Assembly (NCBI RefSeq): GCF_007004095.1
Contig: NZ_VHJK01000001.1
Coordinates: 872,501-936,500, forward strand
DNA from: Erythrobacter insulae
GTDB taxonomy: Bacteria > Pseudomonadota > Alphaproteobacteria > Sphingomonadales > Sphingomonadaceae
Length of the DNA stretch: 64,000 nt
Reading direction: 5' to 3'
The translations under genes were made by a program, and so were the position numbers. The notes under the pieces are model-generated. The model did not search any database, had not been told where the DNA came from, and was given only the letters and a program-made list of their open reading frames with translations. Positions 16,849 to 25,120 of this stretch are shown here, one piece after another (positions within the stretch are counted from its first letter, which is position 1; every line of letters begins with the position of its first letter).

Positions 16849-17115
16849 GAATCCTCCCCCGTTCGGGCCCATCAGGACTCGGACGAATTCACCAAAGCTT
16901 GGGGGTCCAGTGCAAACCGAACCACTAGATGATGAATCAGAGTGGACTCCGCGTCAACGCCTGATTAACCCTAATTCGTACTTTCGATCCGGTGTATTAG
17001 TATGCTGCAACGCCGCGACGCGTGGAGAAAGCTGGAGTCGCGCATCGCGCAAGCCCCAAACTGAATCTGTGAAGAAAAAAGTGGTGATTGAATCTTATGA
17101 ATCAACACTTGAATC
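16849..17115. promoter_or_regulatory. GANTC cluster in the gap upstream of nrdA
   Basis: The 507-base gap 16672-17178 has no supported gene. It holds nine GANTC sites at 16849, 16876, 16934, 16945, 17035, 17063, 17090, 17099 and 17111, about one per 30 bases against one per 256 by chance. A TTAACC near 16974 could be a CtrA half-site, and a 7-of-9 DnaA-box-like match lies near 16766. The region is likely a cell-cycle promoter. Confidence 0.62.
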
Positions 17116-17178
17116 TTTTCATGCCGAAACCGCAACAATGTTGCGCGTTTGGCCTGATGACGGATTAACGGGGCCGGG

Positions 17179-18081
17179 TCAGGCGGGCGATTTCACGCTG
17201 CCGACATGGTCGATGATTTCCTTGGTCACCCGGTCAATCAGTTCGAGCGGAATATCGTGACCCCAGCCCGATATCGTGACCAATTTGGCGTCGGGAATAT
17301 GCGCGGCAGTGTCCTGACCGCCCTCCAGCTTGACCAGCGGATCATCCTCACCGTGCAGCACCAAAGTGGGCGTTGTGACAGTTTTCAACCGTTCACGGCG
17401 GTCACCATCGTCAATGATCGCAGCAAGCTGACGCGGCAGACCGGGAGGATAGACGCTGCGGCGAATCGCTTTCAGCACCTTTTCCTTGCGGCGTTCCGGA
17501 TCGGCGGGGAAGCCGGGGCTGCCGATGCTTTGCTGAACATTGATGCCGTGCGCCAGCAGGTCTTCCTCTTCCATGGAGGTAAGCGGCGCAATCAGCGCTT
17601 CCATCGCCTGTTTATCAGCCTGCGGAATTTTCGGGTTGCCGGTGGTCGACATGATCGAGGTGAGCGAAAGCAGTTTGTCCGCGTGGTTGATGCCTAGCAA
17701 TTGCACGATCATCCCGCCCATCGAAGCGCCCACAACATGCGCGCGCTCAATCTCAAGCGCATCAAGCAGGCCCGCCGCATCCGCCGCCATATCTGCGAGT
17801 GTATACGGCACCTTGGCAGGGAAGCCGATCATCTTGCGCAGCACCTGCATTTTAAGTCCGGGAGCCTTCGCGCCTTCCATCTTCTGGCTTAATCCGATGT
17901 CACGATTGTCGAACCGGATTACGCGGTACCCTTCGCCCACCAGCGCTTCGACAAATTCATCGGGCCACAAAACCATCTGCGCGCCCAGCCCCATCACCAG
18001 CAGGATCGGTTCGTGATCAGAGCTCCCGTGGTCTTCGTAGAACAGCTCGATACCGGTGTTAGGCGTGGTGATGGTGGGCAT
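17179..18081 (-). CDS. Alpha/beta hydrolase
   Basis: This 300-residue cytosolic protein has the alpha/beta-hydrolase fold. The nucleophile elbow is GASMGG near residue 108, the acid is in GEDDPLV near residue 248, and the base is in GWGHDIP near residue 277. An oxyanion-hole segment VMGLGAQM lies near residue 30. The cap region is short and helical. The family includes esterases, haloperoxidase-like and C-C bond hydrolases, and the substrate cannot be told. I start at the ATG at 18081 (MPTITTPNTG); the longer frame adds an unconserved basic tail. Confidence 0.88.
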   Translation of the reverse strand: MPTITTPNTGIELFYEDHGSSDHEPILLVMGLGAQMVLWPDEFVEALVGEGYRVIRFDNRDIGLSQKMEGAKAPGLKMQVLRKMIGFPAKVPYTLADMAADAAGLLDALEIERAHVVGASMGGMIVQLLGINHADKLLSLTSIMSTTGNPKIPQADKQAMEALIAPLTSMEEEDLLAHGINVQQSIGSPGFPADPERRKEKVLKAIRRSVYPPGLPRQLAAIIDDGDRRERLKTVTTPTLVLHGEDDPLVKLEGGQDTAAHIPDAKLVTISGWGHDIPLELIDRVTKEIIDHVGSVKSPA

Positions 18082-18187
18082 GGCTAGGAAAGACTTTCTG
18101 TTGATAGGTTTCGTTTGAGGACGAGTTTGCCGCATTGGCGCGCCCGCCGCAAGCAATCCCGTTCAGCGCCTGAATTCGCTGGCCTAT

Positions 18188-19147
18188 TCACCGCCAGACC
18201 GGTCCGCCGATTTCAAAGCCGCGCGTCTCGAGACTGTCCAGCACGCCTTGCGGCTCGGCCAGCACCCTCAGCGGTACAACCGCAACCGTCGTCCCGTCCG
18301 CCGCCGCAGCGCCTTCGATCATGTCGATCCACGCGCCGCGGATATCCTCGCCAAGTTCGGGATCGGCCCATGGCCAGCACGTGCCCAACGCGATTTCCAG
18401 CGGGTTTTCCATCACCGCAGGGATATCGAATTTGCGCCAGTCATCGCCGCGTTTTGCGATGATATCTGGCCCTGTTTCCGTCGCGGTCATCGCCGCTTCG
18501 AGACAGGGAATGTGCGAGGCAGGCGGAGCATCGGCGAGATTGTCGAGCAGGTCCTCGCCGCGAAACCGCTCCGGGCGCTGGATCGGGACATCGGCCTTGT
18601 CGGCGGCCTTGCGCACAATATCGGTCGCATCATCATCCAGCGTATCGTCATCGAAATCGAGCCTGCGCGCGAGCAGGTCGAACGCCGTCATCAGGAAACT
18701 GCCGCGATCATAATCTTTGTCATATTCCGCTTCGAGCGCCGCCAACCGCGCGCGCTGATCCAGATCGAGATAATCGGCAGCGACGCTTTTATCGGGCAAT
18801 TTGGTAAAACTGCCCCCGCGAAAGATCAGGCGGAAAATATCACCCGGCGAAATCTTTGGCCGCGATCGGATAATCACGCGGTCTGCCTCGCCGGTGGCTT
18901 CTTTCAGTCGGTCGGGCTGCCACGGCGTGCTTTGCGGAACAGCGCGAATCTCACCGACCAGAATGACCGTGCCGGTCTCGGTATAGATCGTCCACATTGG
19001 CGCACCGGATCGCTGGGCCGTCACGACAATCTGATTGGGCGCAGGTTCGGGGCCGCCGGACTGCGCGGCAAGCGGGCTTGCGACGAGCGCAGCCAAAGTG
19101 AGCAATTGGCCTATCGAGGCCTTCGCGGAAAAGCGGGAAGTTTTCAT
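18188..19147 (-). CDS. TraB/GumN-like protein with altered GxxH motif
   Basis: The 319-residue protein has a signal peptide cleaved near residue 28 (SPLAAQS). The N-terminal TraB/GumN pattern follows: PMWTIYTETGTVILVGEI and then RAVPQSTPW. The family's metal-binding GxxH is here GEIR, so the histidine is replaced. The later LPDKSVAADYLD segment matches the usual substrate strand. TraB/GumN/Tiki proteins are related to metalloproteases and erythromycin esterase-like enzymes. Loss of the His suggests a non-catalytic or re-purposed member. It is secreted or periplasmic. Confidence 0.75.
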   Translation of the reverse strand: MKTSRFSAKASIGQLLTLAALVASPLAAQSGGPEPAPNQIVVTAQRSGAPMWTIYTETGTVILVGEIRAVPQSTPWQPDRLKEATGEADRVIIRSRPKISPGDIFRLIFRGGSFTKLPDKSVAADYLDLDQRARLAALEAEYDKDYDRGSFLMTAFDLLARRLDFDDDTLDDDATDIVRKAADKADVPIQRPERFRGEDLLDNLADAPPASHIPCLEAAMTATETGPDIIAKRGDDWRKFDIPAVMENPLEIALGTCWPWADPELGEDIRGAWIDMIEGAAAADGTTVAVVPLRVLAEPQGVLDSLETRGFEIGGPVWR

Positions 19148-19320
19148 AGCGATGACAGTAAACCCATCCGCCTTTCTCTGGAATGTATCAAAATCCCTTT
19201 GCGACCGCGCATATGCCCGCCGACTAATACCTTTGCATTAGCACACCTGCTGGATGGGGGACCGATCAACCTGCCGGTACTCTGCATCGCAAGACAGTGA
19301 TCGAAGCAGGAGAAATCGCC

Positions 19321-19839
19321 ATGAGCAAGCCAACGCAGCTCGACTGCCCAAGCGCCCCGTATCAGCATCCTGACGCAAAGCTGTTTGGCGTTGTGCGCGA
19401 AGAGGATGGCGACACCCGCGTCGCCTATCTTGAAAAAGATGCGCAGCTCCCGAGCGATTCCAATCCCGAGGATCTTGGCGTCGATCCGGGACATGCTCTG
19501 CGTTTTTCCGCGCCCTGCGCCAACAATGGCTGCGGCCAATGGCGCGATGGCGGCTGCGGGCTGGGCAAGGCGATTATCGAACAGCTTAAGCCGGTCGTTG
19601 ACGTGGCACCGGCCTGCACATTGCGCGCCACCTGCCGCTGGTTCGCCGAAAATGGCACGGCGAGCTGTCTGCGCTGCCCGCAGATCACAACGCGCCGCCG
19701 CAAAAGCGAAGCAGCCTTGCCCGAGCCGCGCGGCCCGGTTGGCCCCGTCGGCCCCGTCGGCCCCGTTGGCCCGAACCTGCCGAATAGAATTCCGTCACCC
19801 GCCCATAACCCGGACGGTGGGGCTACGGTTCACGCATGA
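19321..19839 (+). CDS. Cysteine-rich protein with collagen-like tail
   Basis: The 172-residue protein has no signal peptide. Cysteines are at 9, 66, 71, 79, 99, 105, 116 and 119, in clusters CANNGC..GGC and ACTLRATC..SCLRC, which suits Fe-S or zinc binding. The C-terminus has GPVGPVGPVGPVGP, a short collagen-like run coded by near-identical 9-base repeats. The start is the ATG at 19321 with GGAG 8 bases ahead. I do not know the family. The next gene, 28 bases on, encodes a peptide with a double-glycine-type leader, so this protein could be its partner or modifying factor (inference). Confidence 0.72.
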   Translation: MSKPTQLDCPSAPYQHPDAKLFGVVREEDGDTRVAYLEKDAQLPSDSNPEDLGVDPGHALRFSAPCANNGCGQWRDGGCGLGKAIIEQLKPVVDVAPACTLRATCRWFAENGTASCLRCPQITTRRRKSEAALPEPRGPVGPVGPVGPVGPNLPNRIPSPAHNPDGGATVHA

Positions 19840-19867
19840 ATGTCCGGGTCATAGCTAGGAGAACACC

Positions 19868-20110
19868 ATGAATAGCAAAAAGAAAGCCAGCCGGATCGGT
19901 TCAGATGCCCTTCTGACCGGGATCGCAGCCGCTTCGGCAGAAGCGCAAACCCGCATCGCGAAACTTGACGGCAGCGATGTCGATCAAGTGTCGGGCGCAG
20001 GCATCATCGACGACATCATCGATATCGATGTGACCATGGGCATGTACCCGGAACCCGATCCCGATCCCAACAATCCGTTTGAGAACGTGATCAAATCCAT
20101 CGGCCTCTGA
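19868..20110 (+). CDS. Putative precursor peptide with double-glycine-type leader
   Basis: The 80-residue product has a basic start and ends its first half with the consensus of bacteriocin/RiPP leaders: Leu33, Asp37, Val38, Val41, Gly43 and Ala44 fill positions -12, -8, -7, -4, -2 and -1 (LDGSDVDQVSGA). Cleavage there would release a 36-residue acidic peptide with IIDDIIDID, PEPDPDPNNP and an amphipathic end FENVIKSIGL, with no Cys. The ribosome site GGAG lies 8 bases before the ATG, and a hairpin terminator follows. No peptidase-containing ABC exporter is close by. It may be a secreted peptide or a decoy. Confidence 0.72.
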   Translation: MNSKKKASRIGSDALLTGIAAASAEAQTRIAKLDGSDVDQVSGAGIIDDIIDIDVTMGMYPEPDPDPNNPFENVIKSIGL

Positions 20111-20130
20111 ATCGCGCTGACGGATAATAT

Positions 20131-20166
20131 GGCTGCGGCGCCTATGGCGCTGCAGCCACTGTTTTA
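20131..20166 (+). terminator. Hairpin terminator after the leader-peptide gene
   Basis: Arms 20131-20142 and 20146-20157 form a 12-bp stem with one G-U pair and a TAT loop, followed after four bases by TTTT. It lies 20 bases after the peptide stop and separates it from the convergent nadB gene. Confidence 0.65.
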
Positions 20167-20188
20167 TGTGCCCAGTTTATGTGCCCAG
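20163..20188. repeat. 13-bp tandem duplication at the nadB 3' end
   Basis: TTTATGTGCCCAG at 20163-20175 is repeated exactly at 20176-20188, one base before the nadB stop codon. Confidence 0.9.
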
Positions 20189-20189
20189 A

Positions 20190-21782
20190 TCACGGAACCA
20201 GCACCGTATCGCGCGCTACCTCATCCGTTTTCGGATAATCCAGCGTGTAATGCAGACCGCGGCTCTCATGACGGGCCAGCGCGCTTTTGACGATCAATTC
20301 GGCTGATTGCAGCAAATTGCGCAATTCAATAAGGTCGGTCGTCACACGGAATGATCCGTAATAATCCTCAACCTCGCGTTTCAGCAGCTCGATCCGGTTG
20401 GCCGCGCGCTCCATCCGTTTGGTCGTGCGCACGATGCCGACATAGTTCCACATGAAGCGGCGGATTTCCGTCCAATTCTGCTTGATGACGACTTCCTCGT
20501 CAGAATCTGCCACGCGGCTTTCATCCCACGGCAAAATTGCAGGCGGTGCCTCCAGCGTGTCCCAGCGGGCAAGAATATCGTCCGCCGCCGCTTCGCCAAA
20601 CACAAAACATTCCAGCAGGCTGTTTGACGCCAGCCGGTTTGCCCCGTGCAGCCCGCTTTCGGTGACTTCACCCGCCGCCCAAAGCCCCGGCAGATCGGTG
20701 CGCGCCTGAAGATCGACGACCACACCTCCGCAGGTGTAATGCTGCGCAGGTACAACCGGGATCGGGCCGGTGGTCATATCAATTCCAAGCCCGGTCAGCT
20801 TCTCGTGGATTGTTGGGAAATGTTCTTTCACGAATTCGGGCGGTTGGTGGCTGATATCCAGATGCACGTAATCCAGGCCAAAGCGTTTGATCTGGTCATC
20901 GATCGCACGCGCCACGACATCGCGAGGAGCCAGCTCCATGCGTTCGGGATCATAATCCGCCATGAAACGGTGACCGGTTTCGGGATGGAGCAGATGCCCG
21001 CCTTCGCCGCGAACGGCCTCTGTGATGAGGAAGTTTTTGACTTCGAGATTGTAGAGGCAGGTCGGGTGGAACTGCATCATTTCCATATTGGAAACGCGCG
21101 CTCCGGCCCGCCACGCCATCGCGATGCCATCTCCGGTCGCGCCGCGTGGAGCGGTTGAAAACAGATAACAGCGGCCCGCACCGCCAGCTGCCAGAATGGT
21201 TGCGCGGGCAATGTACCGCTCTACCCGCCCGCTTTCCTCGTTAAGCGCGTAAACGCCCCAGACGCGGCCTGCAGCGGAAAATTTCTCGCCGTGCCTGTCG
21301 GTGATGAAATCGATACATGTGCGGCCCGGCGCAAGCGTGATGTTGGGCGACGCCTCTGCAGCTTTGACCAACGCCGATTGCACCGCCCAGCCCGTGGCGT
21401 CATCCACGTGGACGATCCGGCGGTGGGAATGTCCGCCTTCGCGGGTCAGATGCAGCGCGTTTTCATCGCGGTTAAAGGGCACGCCCAATTCGCACAGGCG
21501 GTCAATTGCCTTTGGCGCGCCTTCGATGACGAATTCGACAGTTTCTATATCGTTCAAGCCCGCGCCAGCGACCATCGTATCGCGGATGTGATCCTCAAAC
21601 GTGTCACCTGCATCCAGCACCGCCGCGATGCCGCCTTGCGCCCAAGCGGTTGATCCACCGGTCAGCGATCCTTTTGCCAGAACCAGCACACGCTTGGTCT
21701 CGGCCAGTTCCAGCGCTGCGGTCAAACCGGCAGCGCCCGATCCGATCACAATTACATCATAGTCGTTCGTCAATGTGCTCAT
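20190..21782 (-). CDS. nadB: L-aspartate oxidase
   Basis: NadB oxidises L-aspartate to iminoaspartate in de novo NAD synthesis using FAD. The 530-residue protein begins DVIVIGSGAAGLTAALELA (dinucleotide site), has GGSTAWAQGGIAAVLD for the FAD and active-site region, REGGHSHRRIVH, the HPTCLYN motif, and the late FAD segment DLPGLWAAGE. The start at the ATG 21782 places the GxGxxG motif at its usual position. nadA and nadC are not adjacent. The longer upstream frame has no supporting features. Confidence 0.95.
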   Translation of the reverse strand: MSTLTNDYDVIVIGSGAAGLTAALELAETKRVLVLAKGSLTGGSTAWAQGGIAAVLDAGDTFEDHIRDTMVAGAGLNDIETVEFVIEGAPKAIDRLCELGVPFNRDENALHLTREGGHSHRRIVHVDDATGWAVQSALVKAAEASPNITLAPGRTCIDFITDRHGEKFSAAGRVWGVYALNEESGRVERYIARATILAAGGAGRCYLFSTAPRGATGDGIAMAWRAGARVSNMEMMQFHPTCLYNLEVKNFLITEAVRGEGGHLLHPETGHRFMADYDPERMELAPRDVVARAIDDQIKRFGLDYVHLDISHQPPEFVKEHFPTIHEKLTGLGIDMTTGPIPVVPAQHYTCGGVVVDLQARTDLPGLWAAGEVTESGLHGANRLASNSLLECFVFGEAAADDILARWDTLEAPPAILPWDESRVADSDEEVVIKQNWTEIRRFMWNYVGIVRTTKRMERAANRIELLKREVEDYYGSFRVTTDLIELRNLLQSAELIVKSALARHESRGLHYTLDYPKTDEVARDTVLVP

Positions 21783-22003
21783 GGGCAAACGCCATGGCGC
21801 GCAATCCAATTCAGAGCAAGTCGGAGCAAGAATTGCGGCCATATCGAACCGGTCATGTATGCGCTCGATCAATTCGGCGTGGGCAAATGTAAAATCCGCT
21901 TGCGCCGCGGGGCAGTACTGCTACTTGGACTACGAGGTCGCACTTAATTTGCACGGTAAGAATACCGGCTTTTCGCAGTCGCGTAAAACATTGGACCTCT
22001 CCC

Positions 22004-22162
22004 ATGTCTCTGATTTCACTCGCCACTTGCCTGACGGGCAACCACAAACCGCTTCGCCGCGACGTTCAATGGAACGGCGACAACTATGTCGGTGAATGTC
22101 GGCATTGCGGAACAGCCATCAAACGCACGGCACACCGCAAATGGCGCTCGGTAAAGAAGTGA
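22004..22162 (+). CDS. Small zinc-ribbon-like protein
   Basis: The 52-residue frame begins MSLISLATCLTGNHKP, crosses a WNGDNYVGECRHCG turn, and ends in a basic tail KRTAHRKWRSVKK. Cys9, His14, Cys32, His34 and Cys35 could bind zinc. I recall similar short proteins in sphingomonads with the same CLxGxH...CRHCG plan and no known role; a nucleic-acid-binding or adaptor function is a guess. The ribosome site is weak (GGACCTCTCCC precedes the ATG). It precedes a membrane protein gene by 57 bases. Confidence 0.68.
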   Translation: MSLISLATCLTGNHKPLRRDVQWNGDNYVGECRHCGTAIKRTAHRKWRSVKK

Positions 22163-22219
22163 CCAGGCTGGCATAGCAGCCAACTTGAAAGCGGCGCGAA
22201 GGTAGGCCAAGATTTAGCG

Positions 22220-22774
22220 ATGGCCAAACCCGACACAAGCACCGCTCGTCAGAAGCTGATTTCGCGGCTGACAGGATATTGGCGCATCGAAGCGGCCAAT
22301 GCGCTGCTCGTCCCTGTCTTCATGGTATTGGTCGCTGATGGGCGCATTGGCGTTGGATCCATCGCTGCGATCCTGCCGATGATGGCTTTGTTGATAATTG
22401 GTGCGGCCTATTGGCGCGCCAAACTGCACCAGATCGAACACGGAACCTCACCAGACAAAACGGTGAAATGGATCGCCGCGCTGGATTTCCCGATGGCCAT
22501 CGCGAGCGCTGTGGCAATCGCGGTATGCATATCCCTCTGGAGCATTGATGGATTGGCTGTGGGCACGGCAGATCGCTGGGTAGCGACAGCAGCTGCGGTT
22601 TTGGCGGCGCTCGAATACATCAATTATTACCACCGGCAATTGCAGCATTTTGATCACTGGGCCGATTGGAAACGTCTGATTGCTGGCGGGGGCTTTCGCA
22701 AAAGCCAGCTGCGGCAGGATATTGACCGGCTAAAGATTACAGCGCGTAGCAGTCCAGATCAAAAGCCACGCTGA
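22220..22774 (+). CDS. Four-helix membrane protein of unknown function
   Basis: This 184-residue inner-membrane protein has hydrophobic segments at about residues 26-40, 47-63, 90-108 and 118-133. A cytosolic tail follows with YYHRQLQHFDHWADWKRL and a basic end. I do not recognise the family. Its last 38 bases overlap the convergent metallo-hydrolase gene. Confidence 0.7.
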   Translation: MAKPDTSTARQKLISRLTGYWRIEAANALLVPVFMVLVADGRIGVGSIAAILPMMALLIIGAAYWRAKLHQIEHGTSPDKTVKWIAALDFPMAIASAVAIAVCISLWSIDGLAVGTADRWVATAAAVLAALEYINYYHRQLQHFDHWADWKRLIAGGGFRKSQLRQDIDRLKITARSSPDQKPR

Positions 22775-23729
22775 CCGGGCCGGAATAGGCCCTGCCAATG
22801 GCCTCGAGGCTCGCCGTTATCGGGTTCAAAGACCGCTCCATATTGTGAGACAGCACCAAACGCCCTGGCTCAAGCGCGCCAGCGAGCGCACCGATTTGCT
22901 CCGGCGTCCGGTGCAGTCCGCGTGGCTGTCCATCGTCACCGTTGATCACATGATGCGCGATCAGGATCGCGGGTTTGCTGCCGGTCAAATCGTTCAGAAA
23001 ACGCTCGCTCTGCGCACTTTGATCTCCGGTGATGACGATCGATTTCCCCGCGACGTCAATCACATAACCCAGCGCGGGCACAACGCCGTGATGGACCGGA
23101 TGCGCCATCACAGAAAAATCATTCGAAACATCAAGCCCCGCAGGTGCGCCGGTGCCTTGCGCGGTTGTGATTTCCTGCACGGCCAATGCCGGTTTGTTTT
23201 CGGTGCCGTCGGTGTACCCGCCATTATATGCGAACGCGCCTGCGTCTTTACCGAGCAATCGGGTGATGAACGTTTCCATACCGGGAAAGCGCGGCGCCGC
23301 GTCCGGGCCGGCCACAAACAGAGGTTTGCTGCGCCCTTCGAACCCGCCAGAATTCAAAATCCCTGCCAAGTCGCCAGCGTGGTCGGCGTGCAGGTGGGTC
23401 AGCACAATCGCATCCAATGTCGCCAATTTCCCGCCAGCCTGGGCATAACGCAGGAAACTGCCTGCGCCCGCATCGATCAACAGCCGCGGCTCGCCATCGA
23501 TCCATAGCAGATAGGATGTGCCGGCCCGATCCGCTTCGGCAATGGGACCGCCGCTGCCAAGCACCTGAAGCGCGGCGCCTGTGCCCGGACAACCGGCAGG
23601 CTGTTCGGCACGTGGTGGACTGGTTATGCCGGGTGGAACGGCAGACGGGTCTGCTGCATCAGACGATCCGCACGCCGCAAGAACCGCCGCCGCGCACACT
23701 GCATAAGCAAAGCGCGCCGCAGCCCGCAT
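22737..23729 (-). CDS. Metallo-beta-lactamase-fold lipoprotein
   Basis: The 330-residue product has a signal peptide with lipobox LAAC. The metallo-beta-lactamase fold is clear: LIDAGAGS, HLHADHAGD with the HxHxDH zinc motif near residue 115, VHHG, GDQSAQ, and a late LSHNM. The layout resembles RNase Z or arylsulfatase-type members. With a lipid anchor it should act in the periplasm or outer membrane. The start overlaps the stop of the ABC ATPase gene as ATGA, so the two are coupled. The substrate is unknown. Confidence 0.87.
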   Translation of the reverse strand: MRAAARFAYAVCAAAVLAACGSSDAADPSAVPPGITSPPRAEQPAGCPGTGAALQVLGSGGPIAEADRAGTSYLLWIDGEPRLLIDAGAGSFLRYAQAGGKLATLDAIVLTHLHADHAGDLAGILNSGGFEGRSKPLFVAGPDAAPRFPGMETFITRLLGKDAGAFAYNGGYTDGTENKPALAVQEITTAQGTGAPAGLDVSNDFSVMAHPVHHGVVPALGYVIDVAGKSIVITGDQSAQSERFLNDLTGSKPAILIAHHVINGDDGQPRGLHRTPEQIGALAGALEPGRLVLSHNMERSLNPITASLEAIGRAYSGPVSVAFDLDCYAL

Positions 23730-24706
23730 CAGGCAGTCGTTCCGGTCAGCTGTACGAACACATCCTCCAGATCCGCCTCGCGCGTGGTGACATCTTCCAC
23801 TGTCAGCCCTTGTTCCTGAAGGATCGCGAGCACCTGACCCGCGTTGAGGCGGTCTTTATCATATGTAACCTCGACACCGCGCTCCCCTGCAAGTTCGACC
23901 TTGCTAAAGGCTTCATGCGAAGGTGCCTCGGCCAGATCATCCGCAAGCGTAACCGCGACAATTTTCTCGCGCGCCATATTGATCAGTTCACGCGTGGGTT
24001 TGTGCGCGATCAGTTCGCCGTGATTGATGATCGCAATCTCATCACACAATTCCTCTGCTTCCTCGAGGTAATGCGTAGTCAAAACCACTGTTACGCCTTC
24101 GCGGTTCATCTGAGTGACGAGTTCCCACAATTGCCGGCGCAATTCGACATCAACGCCCGCGGTCGGCTCATCCAGAACCAGGATCGGCGGGGAATGAACC
24201 ATGGCTTTGGCCACGAGCAAACGGCGTTTCATCCCGCCTGAAAGGGTCCGCGCGTAGGCATCGCGTTTATCGGCGAGACGAACAGCCTCCAGCAATTCCT
24301 CGCTGCGGCGATCCTTGCCGGGAATTCCATAGAATCCGCCCTGATTTTCAAGCACCTCGTAAGGGGTGAAGAAAGGGTCGAACACGATTTCTTGCGGTAC
24401 GATCCCGATTGCGCGGCTCGCATTGCGGCGCTGCTGATCGATATCGAAACCCCAGATGTTCGCTGATCCGCCAGTCTTGTTCACAAGGCCCGCAAGGATA
24501 TTGATCAATGTCGATTTGCCCGCACCATTGGGGCCGAGCAGACCGAAAATCGAACCTTCGGGTACATCAAAGCTCACCCCGTTCAGCGCGAGTTTGCCTT
24601 CGGCGTCCTCACCCTTTGCGCCTTTGGGCGCGGCATAACGTTTGACGAGATTCTCGATACGGATAGCAGGAGGCTTGGTCATAGGATCGGACATAGGATG
24701 GGACAT
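23729..24706 (-). CDS. ABC-2 type transporter ATP-binding protein
   Basis: The ATPase has Walker A GLLGPNGAGKST, Q-loop VPQE, signature LSGGMKRRL, and Walker B with the LVLDEPTAGVD D-loop and switch His in TTHYLEEAEEL. The C-terminal extension is typical of the CcmA/DrrA-like subfamily that serves ABC-2 exporters. No permease lies in the window. Several in-frame ATGs (24742, 24706, 24694, 24682) make the start uncertain; I choose 24706. Coupling to the metallo-hydrolase lipoprotein suggests a joint envelope function (inference). Confidence 0.88.
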   Translation of the reverse strand: MSHPMSDPMTKPPAIRIENLVKRYAAPKGAKGEDAEGKLALNGVSFDVPEGSIFGLLGPNGAGKSTLINILAGLVNKTGGSANIWGFDIDQQRRNASRAIGIVPQEIVFDPFFTPYEVLENQGGFYGIPGKDRRSEELLEAVRLADKRDAYARTLSGGMKRRLLVAKAMVHSPPILVLDEPTAGVDVELRRQLWELVTQMNREGVTVVLTTHYLEEAEELCDEIAIINHGELIAHKPTRELINMAREKIVAVTLADDLAEAPSHEAFSKVELAGERGVEVTYDKDRLNAGQVLAILQEQGLTVEDVTTREADLEDVFVQLTGTTA

Positions 24707-24810
24707 AGGCTCAGCTCTAGGTGACGGACGCATGGCGGGCAAGCCGGTGCAGCACTCAAACGCGATTGAGATTGAATTCAGCCGCCAGCGCGATTAACCG
24801 TCATCACGCT

Positions 24811-25071
24811 ATGAACATCCCACCACCTGAAACACTCCTGGTTGAAACAAAACGCGTCAGCTGTGACGGAGCGAGCGGCATTCGTGCAGGCGAGAATTAT
24901 CGCCCGGCCGCGCTCGGTCATCCGCGAATCTATCTGGAGATTGACGAACACGGTTATGTCGATTGCGGATATTGCGACCGGCGTTTTGTCCTGAAAGACG
25001 GCCCGGCTGACGGCGTGGATCAGGCCAGCCTGCCCGATATCTCAGAAGGCGCGGATCCCGGTCATCGGTAA
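24811..25071 (+). CDS. Zinc-finger CHCC (NDUFS6-like) protein
   Basis: The 86-residue protein has VSCDG, then GHPRIYLEIDEHGYVDCGYC and DRRFVL, the CHCC zinc pattern (Cys, His, Cys, Cys) of the family related to mitochondrial complex I subunit NDUFS6. In alphaproteobacteria such small proteins are associated with complex I or act as zinc-binding accessory proteins. I start at ATG 24811. The remaining complex I genes are not here. Confidence 0.9.
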   Translation: MNIPPPETLLVETKRVSCDGASGIRAGENYRPAALGHPRIYLEIDEHGYVDCGYCDRRFVLKDGPADGVDQASLPDISEGADPGHR

Positions 25072-25120
25072 ACCAGTCGCAGCCTCCCTCTCGGCGCTGG
25101 CGCTTTGGATACCGGCGCAA

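Noticed and set aside
16700-17178. Chromosome origin in the GANTC-rich gap
   Set aside because: Only one weak DnaA-box-like match is seen, with no dnaA, hemE, parAB or gidA genes around; promoter use explains it better.
16379-17260. 293-codon rightward frame across the nrdA 5' end and its upstream gap
   Set aside because: Most of it lies opposite nrdA codons and the rest has Pro/Ser/Thr-rich, structureless content; it also overlaps the hydrolase gene.
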